Shown here piece by piece: positions 25,244 through 34,329 of a stretch of 53,728 nt of DNA. The notes beneath the pieces are model-generated. The model saw only the letters and a program-made list of their open reading frames with translations, searched no databases and had not been told where the DNA came from. Every line of letters begins with the position of its first letter. The stretch's first letter is position 1. This DNA comes from an uncultured Ruminococcus sp. (lineage in GTDB: Bacteria; Bacillota; Clostridia; Oscillospirales; Ruminococcaceae), in NCBI GenBank assembly GCA_900545345.1, contig UQYQ01000018.1, forward strand, positions 1 to 53,728, written 5' to 3'. The translations under genes and the position numbers were made by a program.

Positions 25244-27652
25244 TTATCCCATTACAACAACAATGTCGTTTTGCTCTTTTAATTTATCAGCCGAAACAAG
25301 CTTTCCTTCAAGCTCTTCACCGTTTAATGTAACTGATTTAACACCGCTTTCAACATGATTATCATTGACAACCTTGATTGAAAGATGAGTTCCTCTGAAA
25401 TTCTTTTCGATTTCAAAGCCGTCCCAATCTGACGGAATTGAAGGGTCAATTACAAGACCGTCTGCATTAGGTCTCATACCGCAGATACCCTCAACACAGC
25501 CTACCATAACCGTTGAACCTGTACCTGTCAGCCAGTGAACATGTGAACGACCCTCAAACGGTGAACGTGTTGATTCGGTAAACTGTCCGTGAACATATGG
25601 TTCAAGAACTCTTATTTCTGCCTTGTCATTCATAGCGGCAGGCGAGCTTTCCATAAAGTATTCAAACGCCCTGTTACCGTGTCCTAAAAGTGATTCGGCA
25701 AGAATTGCCCAACCTTGTGACTGTGAGAAAATACCGCCGTTTTCCTTAGTATCAGGATTAAAGATATGCATTAATGCACCGTCAAAATAATCATCTTTGT
25801 ATGGAGGCTCAAGAAGCTTAACACCATATGGTGTGTTCAAAATTTCGTGAACGCTTTCCATTGCCTTTTCAGCTTGGTCTTTTGAAGCAAAGCCTGAAAT
25901 AACCGACCAGCTCTGAGGGTTCAGCCACATATTAGCTTCTTTGTCTTTCTTAGCTCCGACTACAACGCCGTTATCGCGAATTCCGCGGATAAATCTGTCT
26001 TCATCCCAGCACTTGTCAAGCTCTTCACCAAGCTTGGCCTGTACCTTATTTATATAGTCGATATACTCTGTATCGTTTTTATCCTTTGCCATGTCTTTGA
26101 TAACGCTCATTGCATAATATAGCTGGAACGCAACGAATGTAGACTCGCCCTTCTTACCTAATCTTAAACAATCGTTCCAGTCTGCATGAAGTCCGGCAGG
26201 CATATTATGGTCACCCAAACGCTCCATTGAGAATCTGATAGCATTTTTCAAGTGGTCATAAACTGTATCCTCACCGCCGTTTGCATAAACAATAACCTCA
26301 TCTAAGAAATCCTTGTTTCCGCTTTCACCGATATATTTTAAAATTGTCGGGAACAGCCATAGTGCGTCATCAGCTCTGTATGACGGGTGTCCTGTTTCTT
26401 TTGCATAAACTGAATTCTCATCGTTTTCGTCAGGGAATGTTTCGTGTCCTGCATTGTGGTTAAACTTAACCAAAGGAAGTCCTCCTCCGTTATCAACCTG
26501 TGCAGAAAGCATGAAGCGAATCTTGTCTGCCGCAACCTCAGGAGCAAGGTGAATAATACCCTGAATATCCTGAACAGTATCTCTGTATCCGTAACCGTTT
26601 CTAAGTCCGCAGTAGATAAATGAAGCAGCTCTTGACCAGATGAATGTAATAAAGCACTGATATGCGTTCCAAACATCAATCATGTTATTAAACTCTTCGC
26701 TTGGTGTTTTAATCTGGAAGTTATTCAAAATTCCGTGCCAGTAATTAACGAGTTCTTCAACTTCAGCGTCAACCTTTCCCGGCTCTTCATAGCTTGCTAA
26801 AATCTTATCAGCCTCAGCGTTATCTCTCTGACCGAGAACATAAATCAGCTCTTTTGTTTCCCCTGCAGCCAAAGTAAACTCAGACTGCAAAGCACCGCAT
26901 GCATTAGCATTGAAGTTCATCGCTCCGTCGCACTTGCCGTTTTCAACAGCAATAGGATTTGAGTATGTTCTGTATGGTCCGATGAAGCTGTCAAGATTAC
27001 CGTTGCATGAAGCTACAGGAGCACCGACTAAGCCGAAAAATCTTTCCCTGTGGTTTGAACCTGTTTCGTCCTTGCCGCTGTTTTCATTGATATGCTGCAA
27101 GATTTTGTTGCCTTCAAAGCTTGTTCTTGTGATAAACAATGTATACTGAAGGTTTACCTGATCCTGCTCATAGTTATTGTCATTTGTGAACTCAACAAAA
27201 CCAAAGGTTGAAAGCTTTCTCTCCTTTGAATCGTTGTTTGTTATTTTGCATCTCCAAACCTCATATGTCTTTCCGTTTGGAACATAGTATGTAGTTTCTG
27301 ACGCAATATTTGCATATTCACTCTTGATTGTCGTATAAGCTGTTCCGTGATGACATTCATTCTTATATTTATCAAGAGGCTTGCCGACAGGCTGCCATGA
27401 AGCTGACCAATAGTCTGCTGTTTCATTGTCACGAATATAAATATATCTGCCCGGAAGAGCCATGTTTGAATTAAAGCGATATCTTGCAATTCTTCCGTTT
27501 GCACCGCTTTGTACAAAGCTGTAACCTGCAGCATTGTTTGATATGATAGCACCATACTCAGGTGAACCTAAATAGTTTACCCATGGAGCAGGAGTATCAG
27601 GTTTTGTGATAACATATTCCTTGTTTTCAAGGTCAAAGTAACCGTACTTCAT
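25244..27652 (-). CDS. Cellobiose phosphorylase (GH94)
   Basis: An 802-residue cytoplasmic enzyme that splits cellobiose with phosphate into glucose-1-phosphate and glucose, saving ATP. It has the GH94 N-terminal beta-sandwich (YGYFDLENKEYVITKPDTPAPWVNYLG), linker helices, the (alpha/alpha)6 barrel with GYRDTVQDIQG, the catalytic acid in LHADWNDCLRLG, and the C-terminal GRSHVHWLTGTGSTVMVGCVEGI block. Length and the PWVNYLG start match cellobiose phosphorylases rather than the longer cellodextrin forms. ATG 27652 has AAGGAGA upstream. It carries a promoter (27730-27758) and a 41-bp element shared with the sigma operon. There is no signal peptide, so cellobiose must be imported; no importer is in the window. 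Confidence 0.93.
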   Translation of the reverse strand: MKYGYFDLENKEYVITKPDTPAPWVNYLGSPEYGAIISNNAAGYSFVQSGANGRIARYRFNSNMALPGRYIYIRDNETADYWSASWQPVGKPLDKYKNECHHGTAYTTIKSEYANIASETTYYVPNGKTYEVWRCKITNNDSKERKLSTFGFVEFTNDNNYEQDQVNLQYTLFITRTSFEGNKILQHINENSGKDETGSNHRERFFGLVGAPVASCNGNLDSFIGPYRTYSNPIAVENGKCDGAMNFNANACGALQSEFTLAAGETKELIYVLGQRDNAEADKILASYEEPGKVDAEVEELVNYWHGILNNFQIKTPSEEFNNMIDVWNAYQCFITFIWSRAASFIYCGLRNGYGYRDTVQDIQGIIHLAPEVAADKIRFMLSAQVDNGGGLPLVKFNHNAGHETFPDENDENSVYAKETGHPSYRADDALWLFPTILKYIGESGNKDFLDEVIVYANGGEDTVYDHLKNAIRFSMERLGDHNMPAGLHADWNDCLRLGKKGESTFVAFQLYYAMSVIKDMAKDKNDTEYIDYINKVQAKLGEELDKCWDEDRFIRGIRDNGVVVGAKKDKEANMWLNPQSWSVISGFASKDQAEKAMESVHEILNTPYGVKLLEPPYKDDYFDGALMHIFNPDTKENGGIFSQSQGWAILAESLLGHGNRAFEYFMESSPAAMNDKAEIRVLEPYVHGQFTESTRSPFEGRSHVHWLTGTGSTVMVGCVEGICGMRPNADGLVIDPSIPSDWDGFEIEKNFRGTHLSIKVVNDNHVESGVKSVTLNGEELEGKLVSADKLKEQNDIVVVMG

Positions 27653-27729
27653 ATTATCTCTCCTTTATATAAATAAAATATTTTTCCGTCTGCAAGTTTA
27701 CATTTTTTCCTCACATAAACAGTATCTTT

Positions 27730-27758
27730 ATATTATCATATAAAAACTTACTTGACAA
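27730..27758 (-). promoter_or_regulatory. SigA-type promoter of the GH94 gene
   Basis: Minus-strand TTGTCA (27753-27758), 17-bp spacer ending ATATGA, TAATAT (27730-27735). Confidence 0.65.
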
Positions 27759-27790
27759 GGGGGGTAATAGGATTTTTTGCAATATTTTTT
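27750..27790 (-). promoter_or_regulatory. 41-bp element upstream of the GH94 promoter
   Basis: Matches 30546-30586 at 37 of 41 positions, with the core (plus strand) AATAGGATTTTTTGCAATA identical. It overlaps and extends upstream from the -35 in the same position and orientation as its twin. Probable activator or repressor site. Confidence 0.55.
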
Positions 27791-27814
27791 ACTGAAATTA
27801 TACCTGTATTTGTA

Positions 27815-27846
27815 CAAAAAAAAGAGAGCAGAATCCTCCGCTCTCA
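27815..27846 (-). terminator. Terminator of the sigma/beta-propeller operon
   Basis: GAGAGC/GCTCTC stem followed on the minus strand by eight T. Confidence 0.85.
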
Positions 27847-27870
27847 TAATAGATAAAATAGAGTTCAAAT

Positions 27871-29880
27871 CTACTGTTTGTTTAAATTAACTGTATTAAC
27901 TGTTTTGAATGTGTTTAAATCCAAAACAGTTACAATATTATCTGAAAAGGCATATAAATAATCCCCTGAATATATTATTCTTTCTGTATTAGAATATGCA
28001 TTCGATGTATCAATCTTTATTGTTTTCTCAACTGAAAACTTATTGTTGTTATAAGACAAAATCTTAAATCCTTTAATCTCATGTTCATAATCATATTTAA
28101 CAAAAGGAAATGCGATTATGTTTTTATCTCCGTCAATCAGAAGTGCCTTCGGATCATAAACAGCGTCACTCATAAACTCCGAATTGTAATCTCCGAAGCT
28201 TATAGTGTCAATTTCTGTTGTTTTACCGTTTGAATTCTTTTTATACATTGAAAGCTTCAGACCTGTTTCGATTCCGTCCTCGTCAGCGTCAACACCGAAG
28301 CCTATCATCAGATTATCTTTAAATACTCTGAGATGTGTTGAATATCCCAGTGCCTTAAGCTCGCTTAATATCTTTGGGTTTTTAGGGTCTGACAAATCAA
28401 ATGTAAACAGCGGGTCAGTTTGTTCATAGGTAACAACATATGCTCTGTCACCCTCAAATGCTGCGGATTTTATACTTTCACCCTTGGCAATATCGGTTAT
28501 TTCTCCTGTCTTTTTAAAATCTCTGTCAAAAATTAAAATTGAGTTTTTATCTTCGCCTTTTTTATTTTGAGAAGTTATTGCTATTCTGAAATATCCGTTA
28601 TATTCATCCATTGAATACTGGTCTAAGACGCTTCCCGAAATTCTCTTGCCGGCAGTTAATTTCACATTTCCTTCAGAAACAGAAAATCTGATAATATTTG
28701 TTTTAATTGATACTGAATAGTCCCCGAACTTTATTTTTGAATTAATATATGAACTGTAATCAACAAAACTCATATAAATATTGTCATCATTCATATAAAT
28801 AGTATCTGCAGTGTTCATATATGCTTTTGAAGATATGCACATATTCTCTTTGGTGACATCAAGTCCCGAAACTATTGAGTAATCCAAATAATCCTCGCCC
28901 ATAGGTTTATAAATATCAGAAGGTTCTAAACATTTCTTTTTACCTCCACATTCATATGAAGGCACAGCCTTATCATCTTTTTTTATATCCTTAATATCGT
29001 CATAATACGGAGAATAATCTGTAACCAGATAGAGATAGTTATTTTTCATTCGGGAATCATTATATTGTCCGTCCTGCGAAAAAGAAGAAATCTCTCTAAT
29101 ATTATTCATATCTGAAATATCAAATGATTTTACAAATGTTTCAGATTGATAATCTTCATAAGATTCTTCAGAATAAACAGCTGTCAAAATATTTTCTGAT
29201 AAATATAAATAACCGTGCGAAAAGTCATCTTTAGCTGAAAGTTTAATTCTTTTTATCACATTAACCTGTTCTTTATTAAGCTTTGCAAAATACAGCTTTC
29301 CATTTAAAATATAATACACATTCTCCCCGTCGGTTTTTATAGCGTCAGCTTCGTCTATACCGTCAACCTGAGTATATGTTTCAGAATGCTCACCTCCGAG
29401 ATTTTTCGACTTTTGGACCGTGTTCATTTGAGCTGTATCACTTAACTTAGAGCTCATATCACTTTCTAGCATATATTCTTCATTTAATATTTCTGCTTCA
29501 TCTTTCTTCTCATTAAGTATCCTTTTTATTTCAGAATAATCAGACAACACCTGAATATTATCAAACTCCGATATATCTGTTAAACCGGAATCAACTTCTT
29601 TGGATAAATCCGACGTGTTTTTTTCTGTAATATCAATATTTGTATCATTATTCAAAAATTCAAATCCAAATGCAAAAGCAGCAACACACGCAGCAGCAGT
29701 CGCCAAAGATATAAGAACTCTTTTAACGATTATTCTATTATTGCTTATGTCAGGCTTTTTACTGTCTTTAAGCATTTTTTCTATATTCTCAGGACTTAGC
29801 TCTTCAGGAACAGGATATGCCTTTTCAAGCTCTGATAATGCCTTTGTTTTTTTATCTTTTACATTTATTTTATCATTCAT
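27871..29880 (-). CDS. Membrane-anchored beta-propeller protein, putative anti-sigma or sensor
   Basis: A 669-residue protein with a short acidic/basic cytoplasmic N terminus (about 1-48, with a helical PEELSPENIEKMLKDSKK segment), one transmembrane segment (51-74, rich in Ala/Val/Phe) and a large extracellular beta-propeller domain (about 150-665; blocks such as YTQVDGIDEADAIKTDGENVYYI, typical of PF09826). It lies 23 bases downstream of an ECF sigma gene on the same strand. That pairing, with a small cytoplasmic head and an external sensor, is the layout of a transmembrane anti-sigma factor, but no classical zinc anti-sigma motif is present, so the role is inferred. The ligand is unknown; neighbours point to beta-glucans. 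Confidence 0.8.
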   Translation of the reverse strand: MNDKINVKDKKTKALSELEKAYPVPEELSPENIEKMLKDSKKPDISNNRIIVKRVLISLATAAACVAAFAFGFEFLNNDTNIDITEKNTSDLSKEVDSGLTDISEFDNIQVLSDYSEIKRILNEKKDEAEILNEEYMLESDMSSKLSDTAQMNTVQKSKNLGGEHSETYTQVDGIDEADAIKTDGENVYYILNGKLYFAKLNKEQVNVIKRIKLSAKDDFSHGYLYLSENILTAVYSEESYEDYQSETFVKSFDISDMNNIREISSFSQDGQYNDSRMKNNYLYLVTDYSPYYDDIKDIKKDDKAVPSYECGGKKKCLEPSDIYKPMGEDYLDYSIVSGLDVTKENMCISSKAYMNTADTIYMNDDNIYMSFVDYSSYINSKIKFGDYSVSIKTNIIRFSVSEGNVKLTAGKRISGSVLDQYSMDEYNGYFRIAITSQNKKGEDKNSILIFDRDFKKTGEITDIAKGESIKSAAFEGDRAYVVTYEQTDPLFTFDLSDPKNPKILSELKALGYSTHLRVFKDNLMIGFGVDADEDGIETGLKLSMYKKNSNGKTTEIDTISFGDYNSEFMSDAVYDPKALLIDGDKNIIAFPFVKYDYEHEIKGFKILSYNNNKFSVEKTIKIDTSNAYSNTERIIYSGDYLYAFSDNIVTVLDLNTFKTVNTVNLNKQ

Positions 29881-29903
29881 TTATAGTACTCCTTTCTTAA
29901 AAC

Positions 29904-30446
29904 TTAAGTTAAAGCTTCTCTCAGACTGATTTTTCCGCGATTAATATAAGTCCTCACAGTTGAGGGATTAATTTCAGTCATTGATGATATCTCCTCACTT
30001 GTGTATCCATACAGAACATTTAAGGTTATGCAAAGCCGATATTTTTCCGGAAGCTTCTCAAACTCACTTAACAGCTCAACGCCCGAATACTCATCAAAAC
30101 GACTTTGAATATTATACCTTTCATCAATCTCAGTCATATCAAAAATTTGATTTGTAATCTCTGTATTATTACGTTCTTCAATATATACCTTTTGATGCTT
30201 TTTTATTTTTGAGATTAATATTTTAAACATCCATCTGTCAAACGCCTTTGAGCTTTTCAAATTTTTTATTCCTTTAAAAGCATCTAAAACTGTATCACTT
30301 ATAATATCCTTAGCGTCATCTTGATTATTCAGATTAGCCAATGCATAATAATACAACCTTTTGTAAATTCCTTCATACAGTTTTGCAAAAGCCGAAGCAT
30401 CACCTTGCCTTGCTCTTCCAACTAAAATATCATTATCCGTTTGCAT
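29904..30446 (-). CDS. ECF-type RNA polymerase sigma factor
   Basis: A 180-residue sigma-70 family protein with only regions 2 and 4. Region 2 (about 10-85) shows AFAKLYEGIYKRLYYYAL, DDAKDIISDTVLDAF and FDRWMFKILISK; region 4 (about 120-176) shows LPEKYRLCITLNVLYGYTSEEISSMTEI with the recognition helix NPSTVRTYINRGKISLRE. A CGGAGGTG ribosome site precedes ATG 30446. It is first in an operon with the beta-propeller membrane protein. The promoter at 30526-30554 looks SigA-type and carries the 41-bp element shared with the cellobiose phosphorylase gene, so this operon and GH94 may answer to the same signal. Confidence 0.92.
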   Translation of the reverse strand: MQTDNDILVGRARQGDASAFAKLYEGIYKRLYYYALANLNNQDDAKDIISDTVLDAFKGIKNLKSSKAFDRWMFKILISKIKKHQKVYIEERNNTEITNQIFDMTEIDERYNIQSRFDEYSGVELLSEFEKLPEKYRLCITLNVLYGYTSEEISSMTEINPSTVRTYINRGKISLREALT

Positions 30447-30525
30447 AATTTCACCTCCGAATGTTCTTATATTAACGGTCCGTCATTATATATGTGTCAT
30501 ATTTTTCATGTTTTGTTGCAAATAA

Positions 30526-30554
30526 AAAATATTTTTCTTAAACATACTTTACAA
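30526..30554 (-). promoter_or_regulatory. SigA-type promoter of the ECF sigma operon
   Basis: Minus-strand TTGTAA (30549-30554), 17-bp spacer, TATTTT (30526-30531). Position relative to the shared element equals that in the GH94 promoter. A further TATAAT closer to the gene could mark a second start. Confidence 0.5.
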
Positions 30555-30586
30555 TGGGGAGAATAGGATTTTTTGCAATATTTTTT
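30546..30586 (-). promoter_or_regulatory. 41-bp element upstream of the ECF sigma promoter
   Basis: Twin of 27750-27790 (37 of 41 identical). It sits between the GH5 terminator and the sigma promoter. Confidence 0.55.
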
Positions 30587-30606
30587 CTGGTTTTATATTA
30601 AATTTA

Positions 30607-30636
30607 AACCGCTCAAGCATCTCTGCCCAAGCGGTT
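30607..30636 (-). terminator. Terminator of the GH5 gene
   Basis: AACCGCTTGGGCA pairs fully (three G-T wobbles) with TGCTTGAGCGGTT on the minus strand, with a weak T tract. Confidence 0.65.
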
Positions 30637-30666
30637 TTCAAATCACATAAAAACATCAGAATAAAT

Positions 30667-32784
30667 TTATTTAACTTTAACTTTCCTTGTCTTCTTAATC
30701 CACTTACTATATACTTTCTGAGCCTTTCCATTCTTATCTTTATAAGTTGCAAATGCTCTTACTCTAACATAGTATATCTTTTTGCTCTTAATTTTTTTCT
30801 TTATTGTCAACTTATTCTTAGTTGTAAACTTCTCAAAAATTATCTTTTTAAATTTCTTCTTTTCTGAAATCTGAACCTGATAACCCTTAGCCTTCTTAAC
30901 TTTCTTCCAAGTGACAGTTATCTTTTTCTTTGCCTTACTCTTTGCTTTCAGCTTTGTGATTTTTGCCTGCTTCATTGCCTTTTGAGCAATACTTTTATCC
31001 TTTAAAACATCTGCCGCACTTCTTGTTTCTTTTGATGCATTAGTTGATGGAGCTTTAGTATGCGTCGTATTGGTTGAACCTGACGACCCTGTAGAATTAT
31101 CTGATGATGACACACTTGGAGTATCTGGCCGATTTGTTTTTTGGAATGTCTTGATAACATTTCCTTTATCGTCAAGAAATTCAATGCGTCTGATTAAGAA
31201 TACATAGTCCGAAGCATCTTTCCATGAACTCGTATATGCTAAGACACTGTAATTGTCCCCTTCTTTTATCTGATTAGCAAGGTCCAGAACTGCTTCTAAT
31301 GAAGTAAGTCCTGGCATATAACTGTTACCCTTTACAGTATTTTTTATCTCTGTTCCAGAAACTTTCGCTGATAGCTCGATACCTGACCATTCGTTGAATG
31401 ATGTATCCAAAGCACAATCAAATATATATCTTATCTTTACTGCTCCTGCCATTAAAGTATCAGCTTTTCCGCTTGCTAAAGTAATAGGAATTTTGCCACT
31501 GTAAAGTACACCAAGAGCTTCATCTTTTGATATATATGCAGCATTATCAATTTCAGGCGGAATGAATGTTCCGTTGCTAAGCTCCTGAGAAAGAGTTTTT
31601 ATAACCTTTTCATCGGCTTTTAATTTTATCTTACAATCGGTTCTTGAATAAAAAAAGTCATTATTATCCCACAAAACAGGAATAAAGCCGTAACCCTTAA
31701 TAAGTCTGAGCATATAATCCATAGCCTCAGACGGGTCAGTTATTTTAGCGTTCTCTGCAAAGTGTATACCCTTATCTTCCGAATATGTAGTAGATGTGAT
31801 TGATTCTCCAACAAATACAGGAATCCCTTTATCTGAAAACGCTTTTTTTAGAAGCTCTAACTGTCTAATGCTGTATTCTTTCCAGCTTTGATTTCCCACC
31901 TGAGAAGCCCCAAAAACACTGTGATCAACATAGTGAACAGATACCATCAATCTTCCCTCTGTTGAATCATTAGGCATCTTGAATGCTTCATTGGTAGTGT
32001 TATCAATATTAGTATTATAACCCGATGCAATAAGCATTCTCTTTAAATTGTTTCCGCCCGTAGCCCTTACTGCGTCTACAAACGCCTGATTCATTGTGTT
32101 CGTCCAGTCATAAGCTTCACTTTTAGGCAAATCTTCAATCTTATCAGTTTCAGGATTTATAGGACCGCCTCCTAAATATTCGTTATATCCCTCAAATACA
32201 AGGTAATCAGAATAGTCTTTAAAATATTCTGCAATCTGCGTCCAGAGATTCGTAAAAATTTCAGCAGATTTTTCTTTTGTGTTACGCCTTATTATAAATT
32301 CATCAAAATGATGAATATTTATTACGGTGTAAAGATTAGCATTACGGCAATAATCAACGATTTCCTTAACTCGAGCGATATATTCGTCAGAAATCTTATA
32401 TTTGCCATCATTCTCCATCATATTGCCCCAAAAAACAGGGATTCTTACCGTATTAAAGCCAGAGGCTTTCATACCGTTAATCATTTCCTGAGTGGTAACA
32501 GGAGAACCCCATACTCTTTCATAATCCTGAGGTTTGTTGCTACCCACAATAGGAGGCCATTTATAAGATAAACTCTCACAGTTGCTTGCATTATATGCCT
32601 CCATAGTATTGCCCAGATTAATTCCCAGTCCCATGTCATCGGAAAACTCCTGTGCAGTCATGCTATCACGCATTAATCCGTTATCAGCAGCCACTCCTGT
32701 AATAGGGAAAATTCCCTGCAATGACAAAGATCCCATAATAGTGCAAACTGCCAATATACAAGTAATTACTTTTTTTATTCTCAT
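30667..32784 (-). CDS. Secreted GH5 endoglucanase with C-terminal attachment cassette
   Basis: A 705-residue secreted cellulase-type glycoside hydrolase. Signal peptide 1-33 (ends TGVAA). The GH5 barrel (about 45-400) shows GINLGNTMEA, NTVRIPVFW, INIHHFDE, the acid/base Glu202 in FEGYNEYLGG and the nucleophile Glu327 in VFVGESITST. Then an unnamed beta-rich module (about 427-548), a Ser/Thr linker and a Lys-rich Fn3-like domain (about 590-705, ending KVKVK). The last two parts are homologous to the end of the BspA-type protein at 7179. There is no dockerin or LPXTG. It probably cuts cellulose or other beta-glucans outside the cell; the exact polymer is inferred. AAAGGAAT precedes the ATG. Neighbours are the sigma/propeller operon and GH94. 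Confidence 0.9.
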   Translation of the reverse strand: MRIKKVITCILAVCTIMGSLSLQGIFPITGVAADNGLMRDSMTAQEFSDDMGLGINLGNTMEAYNASNCESLSYKWPPIVGSNKPQDYERVWGSPVTTQEMINGMKASGFNTVRIPVFWGNMMENDGKYKISDEYIARVKEIVDYCRNANLYTVINIHHFDEFIIRRNTKEKSAEIFTNLWTQIAEYFKDYSDYLVFEGYNEYLGGGPINPETDKIEDLPKSEAYDWTNTMNQAFVDAVRATGGNNLKRMLIASGYNTNIDNTTNEAFKMPNDSTEGRLMVSVHYVDHSVFGASQVGNQSWKEYSIRQLELLKKAFSDKGIPVFVGESITSTTYSEDKGIHFAENAKITDPSEAMDYMLRLIKGYGFIPVLWDNNDFFYSRTDCKIKLKADEKVIKTLSQELSNGTFIPPEIDNAAYISKDEALGVLYSGKIPITLASGKADTLMAGAVKIRYIFDCALDTSFNEWSGIELSAKVSGTEIKNTVKGNSYMPGLTSLEAVLDLANQIKEGDNYSVLAYTSSWKDASDYVFLIRRIEFLDDKGNVIKTFQKTNRPDTPSVSSSDNSTGSSGSTNTTHTKAPSTNASKETRSAADVLKDKSIAQKAMKQAKITKLKAKSKAKKKITVTWKKVKKAKGYQVQISEKKKFKKIIFEKFTTKNKLTIKKKIKSKKIYYVRVRAFATYKDKNGKAQKVYSKWIKKTRKVKVK

Positions 32785-32789
32785 AGAAG

Positions 32790-32886
32790 CATTCCTTTCA
32801 AAATTATGAGTTTTTAGTGTTCATTGGGTCAGAACCGATCTCTAATTAATAGCTGAACCTACGGTGACTCGCTAATCACCTTTACG
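32790..32886 (-). promoter_or_regulatory. Structured spacer between the SpoIID-like and GH5 genes
   Basis: In the direction of transcription GGTGA/TCACC (loop TTAGCGAG) is followed by GGTTCAG/CTGACC enclosing an AT-rich loop. No clear promoter is seen. It may be a leader element or a repeat. Confidence 0.35.
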
Positions 32887-34221
32887 TTACAACGAAATCT
32901 TTATCCCCTTATAATAATGCTTTAAAATCTGATCGAATTTATATCCGCCTATGCTTGCATAGAAATGTGCACCCCACTGGCTCATTCCCACACCATGACC
33001 GTATCCGTATGTAGTAAAGATAAAGTTTCCATTACTATATTTAACTGTAAACGCAGTAGATTTAAGTCCCATAATATTGCGGATTGTTGCACCGCTCAAT
33101 GTTTTCTTTCCGTCAATTGAAGCCTTAGCAACATATTTGCCATTATAATTCGATAAAACCTTTATCCAACCAGATGACTTATTTGAAAGCTTTATACCTT
33201 CCTTTTCGAGAATTGTCTTTACCAGTGATTTTGACATAGTTTTAGTAACGCCGTAGTTCGGATCGTATTGTGCATCATACTTGCTGTCCACAGATGTCAG
33301 ATAAGGCAGGCTTCCACCCCAAACATTTGCCGAATCCGCAGTACATCCAGCTGTAGAAGCAGTAAACACAGCATTTATAACTTCTCCGTTATATGTACAT
33401 ACAAGTCCCTCTACAGACTTAACCAGCTTTTCAATCCTTGAGTCATATCCCGGCTTGGCAGCAAGTGTAAGAGTTGTGCCGTTTGCCTTGCTGTATCTCA
33501 AAACAGTATATGCCGCAACAGCCTGGGCTTTAATAGCTTCGTCACTCCACGCAGGTCCGACTTCTCCGTTTACAATCTGACAAACGATATCAAATCCGTT
33601 TGACTTGATTTTCTTGCCTGTCGAGGCATCTTTTATTTTATAGGTTTCCTTAGATATATCTCTCGTTTTATATGTACCTGACGAAGATTTATTAGGAATA
33701 TGTGCTTTTGTAACAGCTGTTGTGACAGTTGCTGTTTTAACAGCAGTTTTTTTCTTTTTCTTCTTTATTTTTTTAGTCGTTGCATCAGTGACTGTTCTGC
33801 TTGCAGTCTTTTTAACTTTTGCTTCGGCAGTTCTTGATAAAACCGCAGTCTTTTTAACTGCCTTTATTTTGCCGACTGATACTGAGACAGATTCTATCGC
33901 CTTTTCGTGAGCCTTGGTTTTATCTTCCTTTTTCACTTTCTGTGAGGTCATGATATTTGCTGTGCTTGTATCAGAAGCTAATATTTTATTAAAATCTGCA
34001 ATTTCCGAATCAAGCTCATATGCGTCAGGGCCTGCTTTATACCATGTCATAGTGGCAGTGACTGACGTTGAATTATGATTATTCGCCTGAACAGACTTGC
34101 TGTCATTTTCATTTGTGTCAAAAGCAACAAATGAAATTATACCTGCACATAAAATAAAGCTTATAACAAATATGATATTTTTATTTCTCATTTTATCAAA
34201 AAACGCTTTAGTTTTATACAC
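32887..34221 (-). CDS. SpoIID/LytB-domain protein
   Basis: A 444-residue protein with an N-terminal membrane anchor (about 16-32), a long basic, low-complexity stretch rich in Lys/Thr/Ala (about 60-185), and a SpoIID domain (about 205-444). Landmarks are IVNGEVGPAWSDEAIKAQAVAAYTVL with the catalytic Glu, FTASTAGCTADSANVWGG and the diagnostic GYGHGVGMSQWGA. SpoIID is a lytic transglycosylase acting on denuded glycan during engulfment. The Lys-rich extension and non-sporulation neighbours (3D protein, sortase) make a general envelope role possible. It starts at GTG 34221 with AAAGAGGCG upstream. It shares the motif ATMTWYKAG with the next gene. Confidence 0.88.
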   Translation of the reverse strand: MYKTKAFFDKMRNKNIIFVISFILCAGIISFVAFDTNENDSKSVQANNHNSTSVTATMTWYKAGPDAYELDSEIADFNKILASDTSTANIMTSQKVKKEDKTKAHEKAIESVSVSVGKIKAVKKTAVLSRTAEAKVKKTASRTVTDATTKKIKKKKKKTAVKTATVTTAVTKAHIPNKSSSGTYKTRDISKETYKIKDASTGKKIKSNGFDIVCQIVNGEVGPAWSDEAIKAQAVAAYTVLRYSKANGTTLTLAAKPGYDSRIEKLVKSVEGLVCTYNGEVINAVFTASTAGCTADSANVWGGSLPYLTSVDSKYDAQYDPNYGVTKTMSKSLVKTILEKEGIKLSNKSSGWIKVLSNYNGKYVAKASIDGKKTLSGATIRNIMGLKSTAFTVKYSNGNFIFTTYGYGHGVGMSQWGAHFYASIGGYKFDQILKHYYKGIKISL

Positions 34222-34329
34222 CGTTTACGCCTCTTTCCAAATACATTTTTAACAAAGAATAAAATTCCTTTAAAACCAATAAAAAGGACTTCTTCTTTGA
34301 AAAAATGTCAAAAACTTTTACACATTTTT

